From assembly GCA_030144725.1 (NCBI GenBank), contig JASKMD010000027.1, positions 2,718,258 to 2,782,257 on the forward strand: a DNA stretch of 64,000 bases, written 5' to 3'. This stretch comes from Haematococcus lacustris. Lineage: Eukaryota > Chlorophyta > Chlorophyceae > Chlamydomonadales > Haematococcaceae. This document shows, piece after piece, positions 57,931 through 64,000 of this stretch; the stretch's first letter is position 1, and every line of letters begins with the position of its first letter. The notes under the pieces are model-generated. The model was not told where the DNA came from and ran no database searches. It saw nothing but the letters and a program-made list of their open reading frames with translations. The position numbers were made by a program, and so were the translations under genes.

Positions 57931-60032
57931 TACTTTTCGTATCAAAAAATACAAGTGCCGGCCGGCAAGTTGCGTGGATGCCTTCGAAGCAGCTGCTGGT
58001 TGCTGCCACAACTAGAGTCCGCGATTAAGCCATGCCGCGCGGGGCTAAAGCCATCGGCCTGCTCCCGGAGCAGTCGGTCGCATGTGCCGGTTCACATGCA
58101 AGAACATCAGAGTTGAGAGGCCCTGACTTCCCGCCGTCGCCGTCCTGCCCAGCCATCAAGGACAGGCTGCGGGACTGGCTGCGCTGCTCCTAGCTGCTCC
58201 TTTCCCGCGTGACATGTAGCCTCTGTATCGCTGTATTGTATCGATACAAAAAATACACGTATTTTCGTGTAGTTTCTTGTATTTACTGTACCGATACACG
58301 TGTTACCCATCACTCGTCACCATCCATGATTGCGATGGGTGCCGCCCTAGCTTGTGCAGCAATAAATTTATTGAGTAGTCACTCATGTGCACGCTGCCAG
58401 GCTAGGCTCAAGCAAGCATTGTGCAACCTGATTGGGTTGCATGCCCACGCCAAAGGCTCAACTGTGTTAGGGGTGTGGGTGTTATGCTTTAGTTATGCTG
58501 GATTAAGGTAAGTTTACGAATCCTACACATAACCATGCAGTCTACTGCCCCGCCACAAAACCCAGCTGTTTTTGCCACAATGCCAGGTGAAATAGGGGCA
58601 TAGGCGCAGCACGAGGTGATACCCTGTCTGCGACATGGATGCCATAGCAGCAACGTTTTAAAGCCAACGCCATGTGGAGCATTTTTCTAAAACATTATTC
58701 GAGTCGTGATAATATATTACTATGCCATGCAGCTAAATGGGCAGAGGCAGGGCGCATCACAGCAGCGTTGGCAGGAGCGACACACAGCACTCGCTGCTGA
58801 GGCTGAAGTGGAGGCCAGCAGCATGCCAGGTTTGGAGGCCTGGCATTTCGCCGTGCCAGTGCTCCTCCACCACTGACGCCAACTGTGCAAACCACCCCAA
58901 ACCACCCGTGACCCTCTTCCAGGACCTGGCCCAGGAGGCTGGCTGGTAGCTTGGATTTGGTAACGGTGCAGTATTGCGTAAAAGCTTGCATGAAGATTAC
59001 CAACCCCATGTTGGGAACTCCTGACCGTCACCCTCTCCCAGGATCTGGCCCAGAAGGCTGATTGACGCAAGACCTGAGCTGGCTGGTGGCTTAGGTTTGG
59101 CAGGGCGCACAACAAAGTTAGGAGCTCAACGGAGGCAGAGGTGAGAGGGAAGGAGGGTAGGAGGTAGGGGGGCTGCTCACTGGGATGCAGGTCGGCCTAA
59201 CCTGCTTACTGAGCTGACTCACACTCGCCTCTGCCTAGCTGGCTGCGCCTAGTGCATCCAGACCAACCAGCTCGTGACATGCCATGTACCACTTAAAGTT
59301 TGGACAGCTATACTGTCCTGCCTGGCCTGCCTGCCTGCTGCCTGCCTGCCTGCTGGCCTTGCCTGACTTTGCCTAGCTGGCCTAGCTGGCCTCTGCTACT
59401 GACCTCTTGTCCCTGACTTGCAGTGATGTTAACCAACCCATACAACCAGACCCACACCAGACGACTACACCCCTGCGCTGTCAGCTTAGCTGTTAGTTTA
59501 GGTGCAGCAGCGGCAGCAGCAGCGGCCTCACACCACCCAGGGCCAACCCAGCAAGCCGGCATTGCCCGGAGGGGGGGCAAGGGGGAGCGGGGAAGGGAGG
59601 GAAGGGGTGGAGGGGGTGTGGGGGGGAGGGGAGGGGGGTGTAGGGGGAGAAGGGGAGGGGGAGAGAGGGGAGGTCCATCAAGGTGCAAGAGGAGGTCCTG
59701 CAGCTCCAGGCCCCCCGGCTGCTGAGCTGCAGGTGGCAGATTGGCCTCCAAGGAAGCCCTGGGTTGCTGACTGAGCTGGATGGAGTTGCTGCTGGAGCTG
59801 CCGGTGGAAGACTGGACAAAGGACAAAGACAAAAGGACAAAGACAAGACAAAGGAGGTCCAAGGTTGCTGACTGAGCTGGGCGAGGGCGAGGGCGAGCGG
59901 GGTGAAGGGGGTGGGAGTGGGAGAAGGGGAGGGGGGTAGGGGAACGCCATCAAGTTGCAGGAAGCTGGACGGGATGGCTGATGGAGCTGCCGGTTGGGGC
60001 TGGGGCAGCAGCCCAGGGGGTGGGGGTGTCGA
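57502..60032. other. intergenic or unresolved region
   Basis: Positions 57502–57930 belong to the duplicated upstream region. At 58220–58310 there is an AT-rich stretch with self-complementary TGTATCGATACA-like motifs. At 59575–59670 lies a G-rich polypurine tract and around 59300–59360 a CTGCC-rich run. Possible terminal exons of the SMYD-like gene could be here, but I cannot place any. Confidence 0.5.
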
Positions 60033-61831
60033 TCACGCCCAGTGAGTGCCGCACCTGCACCCACCACCAGGGGTGGGAACAGCAGCAGTGACGGTGGCAG
60101 TGGTAACGCTCGCGACATCCTCGCGGCAGCCCTCGTGGTCAAACACGTGGCATGGAGAAGCAGCTGTCGGTGCCATTGTCAGGGCAGTCCGGCGTACCTT
60201 CCCGCGCTCCGTCATGATGTGCGTTAGTCGGGCGTTATTCACGCGCCCGTACCGTGCGATGTGTGAGCTCAAACATTCGCGGGCGGCCTCCGCCGTGCGT
60301 GCCGCTTCCTTGCCGGACGCCTCGCCCTCCCGCGCCAGCCAATCCAGTGACAGATACAAGTGCGAGTCAGATACTGCATAGCCAACAACGTGTGAGGCGG
60401 GAGCAGAGGTGTGGCCTCGAGATCAGAGCAAGGGGGGAGTGAGTTAGGAAGGGGTGTGTGAGGGAGTGAGTCAGGAAGGGGTGTGTGAGAAAGTGAGATA
60501 GGAAGGGAGGAGTGAGGGAGTGCGTCAAGAAGGGAGGTGTGAGGGAGTGACATTAGGAAAATAGGTGTGAGCCAGTGAGCGTAGAAGGGGTGGTGTGGGA
60601 GTCAGCTAGGGATGGGAGAATGGAAGGCTGCCTAAGGATTTGTGGATATGAGAATTGAAGGAGGAGTGGTGTTTATGGTGGTGGTGGTGATGGTGGTGGT
60701 GGTAGTCTTATACATGAAGAGGCCTGGACTCCCCTGCAACTCACGCGGTGCGAACACGGTGACCAGGGCTAACAGCTCTGCAGGCAGGCTGGGGTCAGGG
60801 TGCATGAGGCCCCCCGCCCCACTCTGCCGCCGCCACTCCTGGATGGCATCCTGGGCCATAGCTACGCCCTTGTAGAAGGTGTAGGCACTGGCACGCAACC
60901 AGCGCCGGGCCTGGAGCCAGGGTGGGGGCGGGAGGAAGGCAGGGTGGGTGGGGGCGTGGGCGTGGGCGTGGTGACTACGACACCCCTTGCTGCACTGTCT
61001 GTGGTGTGTCTGCTGTGAGTCATAGCGCTCCCCAGCCCCACCTGCTGCTGCAGCCCCTCTGCCTCCATAGCTTGCTCCAGGCCAGCAGTCAGGCAGGACA
61101 GGGTAGCCACCAGCTGCTGCAGCTGCTCAGCTGCCTGGGAGGCCTGCATGCCACCATGCAGCAGGGGGGCGGGGAAGGGAGGGGTCCATGGGATTGTACT
61201 ACATGTCATCACTCTTGCTGTAATGGGAGGGGAGGAGGAGGGGGAGGAGGGGGAGAAGGGGGACGGAAGTAATCTGCCATGCGCCTTGCTGTCACCCCCA
61301 AACCTCATGCCACAAACTAAGAGAGCACTGCACTCCTACTTTATCCTCTCAACCCCCCAAACCCTGTTCCCCCACCCTTCCCCCACCCACCCCCTCCCTA
61401 CCCACACCCACTGGCTGCTGCCGCCCACCTTAGCCGCCTGCCCCGCCTCCAGCGCTGCACTAAGGGCTGTCAGGAGGCTGCCCAGCTGCTGCTCCACCCC
61501 CCCCTTCGCCACCTGCTGCCACATGCTGCCCAGCGCTGCCTGCACCTCAGCCGGGGCGTCCTCCTCAGCCTGCAGCCAGACACAGCCAGCAACAGGGCGA
61601 TGCAGACAACGGCAGCGGCAGCAGCAGCAGCGGCAGCAGCAGCAGCCAGACACAACCGGCAGGCTGCTACACCCTACACTTCACAACCCTGGCCCTGGCC
61701 CTGGCAGCCTTGCTGCTTGCCCCCATGCACAGGGAGGGGGGGAGGGGGGTTACCTTGCAGCGGGGACAGGCGCATGTGAAGCCGTAGCAGGTCTGCAGCA
61801 CTGCCCTGCGCTCTGACAGAGGCAGTCCCCC
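60033..61831 (-). CDS. SMYD-like SET-domain protein, C-terminal exons
   Basis: Five minus-strand exons in phase: 61754–61831, 61429–61569, 61042–61143, 60745–60910 and 60033–60373 (or ending at a GTACGC donor after 60198). The first gives RRAVLQTCYGFTCACPRCK, the end of a SET domain with the post-SET C-x-C-x2-C zinc ligands typical of SMYD proteins. The remainder is helical and Ala/Gln-rich (AEQLQQLVATLSCL, ASAYTFYKGVAMAQDAIQ, LYLSLDWLAREGEASGKE), as in the TPR-like C-terminal lobe of that family. These proteins methylate lysines on histones or other proteins. The catalytic SET core and MYND finger would lie beyond the satellite to the right. The 3' end is uncertain: the last roughly 55 codons before the stop may be intron. 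Confidence 0.6.
60436..60600. repeat. imperfect 32-bp tandem repeat
   Basis: About five units based on GTGAGTTAGGAAGGGGTGTG, in an intron of the SMYD-like gene. Confidence 0.75.
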
Positions 61832-62070
61832 CTGGGCCAGGCCAGGCCAGGCAGGGGGGCGGGTAAGGGGGTAGGGGTGGGGTGGGGGTGGGGGAGGTAG
61901 TGGGTGGAGTGTAGTGCAGGCGGTCGAAGTGGGGGGGTGGGGGCGGTTGGGTGAGGGGACTACGGGTCAGGGGGGAAGGGAGGGTGTGGCAATCACGACG
62001 CTGTTGTGACGTGTTGTGCTTGCCTAGCCCCTTCTGGTGTGTTGCTAGCCCAGCTGAGCATGCTGCTGTT

Positions 62071-64000
62071 GTCCTGTCCTGTCCTGTCCTGTGCTGTGCT
62101 GTGCTGTGCTGTGCTGTGCTGTGCTGTGCTGTGCTGTGCTGTGCTGTGCTGTGCTGTGCTGTGCTGTGCTGTGCTGTGCTGTGCTGTGCTGTGCTGTGCT
62201 GTGCTGTGCTGTGCTGTGCTGTGCTGTGCTGTGCTGTGCTGTGCTGTGCTGTGCTGTGCTGTGCTGTGCTGTGCTGTGCTGTGCTGTGCTGTGCTGTGCT
62301 GTGCTGTGCTGTGCTGTGCTGTGCTGTGCTGTGCTGTGCTGTGCTGTGCTGTGCTGTGCTGTGCTGTGCTGTGCTGTGCTGTGCTGTGCTGTGCTGTGCT
62401 GTGCTGTGCTGTGCTGTGCTGTGCTGTGCTGTGCTGTGCTGTGCTGTGCTGTGCTGTGCTGTGCTGTGCTGTGCTGTGCTGTGCTGTGCTGTGCTGTGCT
62501 GTGCTGTGCTGTGCTGTGCTGTGCTGTGCTGTGCTGTGCTGTGCTGTGCTGTGCTGTGCTGTGCTGTGCTGTGCTGTGCTGTGCTGTGCTGTGCTGTGCT
62601 GTGCTGTGCTGTGCTGTGCTGTGCTGTGCTGTGCTGTGCTGTGCTGTGCTGTGCTGTGCTGTGCTGTGCTGTGCTGTGCTGTGCTGTGCTGTGCTGTGCT
62701 GTGCTGTGCTGTGCTGTGCTGTGCTGTGCTGTGCTGTGCTGTGCTGTGCTGTGCTGTGCTGTGCTGTGCTGTGCTGTGCTGTGCTGTGCTGTGCTGTGCT
62801 GTGCTGTGCTGTGCTGTGCTGTGCTGTGCTGTGCTGTGCTGTGCTGTGCTGTGCTGTGCTGTGCTGTGCTGTGCTGTGCTGTGCTGTGCTGTGCTGTGCT
62901 GTGCTGTGCTGTGCTGTGCTGTGCTGTGCTGTGCTGTGCTGTGCTGTGCTGTGCTGTGCTGTGCTGTGCTGTGCTGTGCTGTGCTGTGCTGTGCTGTGCT
63001 GTGCTGTGCTGTGCTGTGCTGTGCTGTGCTGTGCTGTGCTGTGCTGTGCTGTGCTGTGCTGTGCTGTGCTGTGCTGTGCTGTGCTGTGCTGTGCTGTGCT
63101 GTGCTGTGCTGTGCTGTGCTGTGCTGTGCTGTGCTGTGCTGTGCTGTGCTGTGCTGTGCTGTGCTGTGCTGTGCTGTGCTGTGCTGTGCTGTGCTGTGCT
63201 GTGCTGTGCTGTGCTGTGCTGTGCTGTGCTGTGCTGTGCTGTGCTGTGCTGTGCTGTGCTGTGCTGTGCTGTGCTGTGCTGTGCTGTGCTGTGCTGTGCT
63301 GTGCTGTGCTGTGCTGTGCTGTGCTGTGCTGTGCTGTGCTGTGCTGTGCTGTGCTGTGCTGTGCTGTGCTGTGCTGTGCTGTGCTGTGCTGTGCTGTGCT
63401 GTGCTGTGCTGTGCTGTGCTGTGCTGTGCTGTGCTGTGCTGTGCTGTGCTGTGCTGTGCTGTGCTGTGCTGTGCTGTGCTGTGCTGTGCTGTGCTGTGCT
63501 GTGCTGTGCTGTGCTGTGCTGTGCTGTGCTGTGCTGTGCTGTGCTGTGCTGTGCTGTGCTGTGCTGTGCTGTGCTGTGCTGTGCTGTGCTGTGCTGTGCT
63601 GTGCTGTGCTGTGCTGTGCTGTGCTGTGCTGTGCTGTGCTGTGCTGTGCTGTGCTGTGCTGTGCTGTGCTGTGCTGTGCTGTGCTGTGCTGTGCTGTGCT
63701 GTGCTGTGCTGTGCTGTGCTGTGCTGTGCTGTGCTGTGCTGTGCTGTGCTGTGCTGTGCTGTGCTGTGCTGTGCTGTGCTGTGCTGTGCTGTGCTGTGCT
63801 GTGCTGTGCTGTGCTGTGCTGTGCTGTGCTGTGCTGTGCTGTGCTGTGCTGTGCTGTGCTGTGCTGTGCTGTGCTGTGCTGTGCTGTGCTGTGCTGTGCT
63901 GTGCTGTGCTGTGCTGTGCTGTGCTGTGCTGTGCTGTGCTGTGCTGTGCTGTGCTGTGCTGTGCTGTGCTGTGCTGTGCTGTGCTGTGCTGTGCTGTGCT
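62071..64000. repeat. (GTGCT)n satellite, at least 382 copies
   Basis: After four GTCCT units (62071–62090), the unit GTGCT repeats without visible interruption for 1,910 bp and runs off the window. If the SMYD-like gene continues to the right, this array is intronic. Confidence 0.98.

Overview
The window reads as nuclear DNA of a green alga. Genes are GC-rich and split into many short exons with GT–AG (sometimes GC–AG) introns, and introns and spacers are full of simple and tandem repeats. The proteins are eukaryotic (class XI/V-type myosin, U1-70K, GRAM–VASt, an SMYD-like SET protein). Repeat style and one dispersed element suggest a chlamydomonadalean, possibly Haematococcus lacustris; this species guess is from memory and unchecked.

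Layout. 1–7.4 kb: repeat-rich and transposon-derived, with a (GCAGG)n array, a weak hAT-like gene model, a Ty3/gypsy integrase fragment and an unrecognised three-exon gene. 8.35–21.5 kb (+): a 16-exon gene for a GRAM–VASt–transmembrane protein (predicted 1,208 aa), the architecture of Lam/Aster-type sterol transfer proteins. A 912-bp non-autonomous hAT element sits about 285 bp upstream of its start codon. 23.4–30.0 kb (-): a complete 8-exon U1-70K gene (370 aa). 30.2–33.9 kb (+): a leucine carboxyl methyltransferase-like SAM methyltransferase, head-to-head with U1-70K. 37.7–42.8 kb (-): a 5-exon gene with an 827-codon low-complexity first exon joined to an NTF2/SnoaL-like domain (1,091 aa). 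45.0–53.35 kb (+): a myosin heavy chain (motor plus about six IQ motifs), cut by a 500-N gap at 53501–54000. 54.0–57.9 kb: an inverted, nearly identical copy of 8.35–13.1 kb carrying the first six GRAM exons but lacking the hAT insertion. 60.0–61.8 kb (-): the C-terminal exons of an SMYD-like SET-domain protein, followed by at least 1.9 kb of perfect (GTGCT)n to the window end.

Gene models were built by matching splice sites, reading phase and family motifs by eye. The recognised genes are housekeeping functions (splicing, lipid transport, methylation, cargo transport) with no visible common pathway. I found no convincing novel multi-gene system. The most informative structures are the precisely dated hAT insertion with its empty site, the inverted copy beside the assembly gap, a long perfect hairpin in a methyltransferase intron, and the very long homogeneous satellites.
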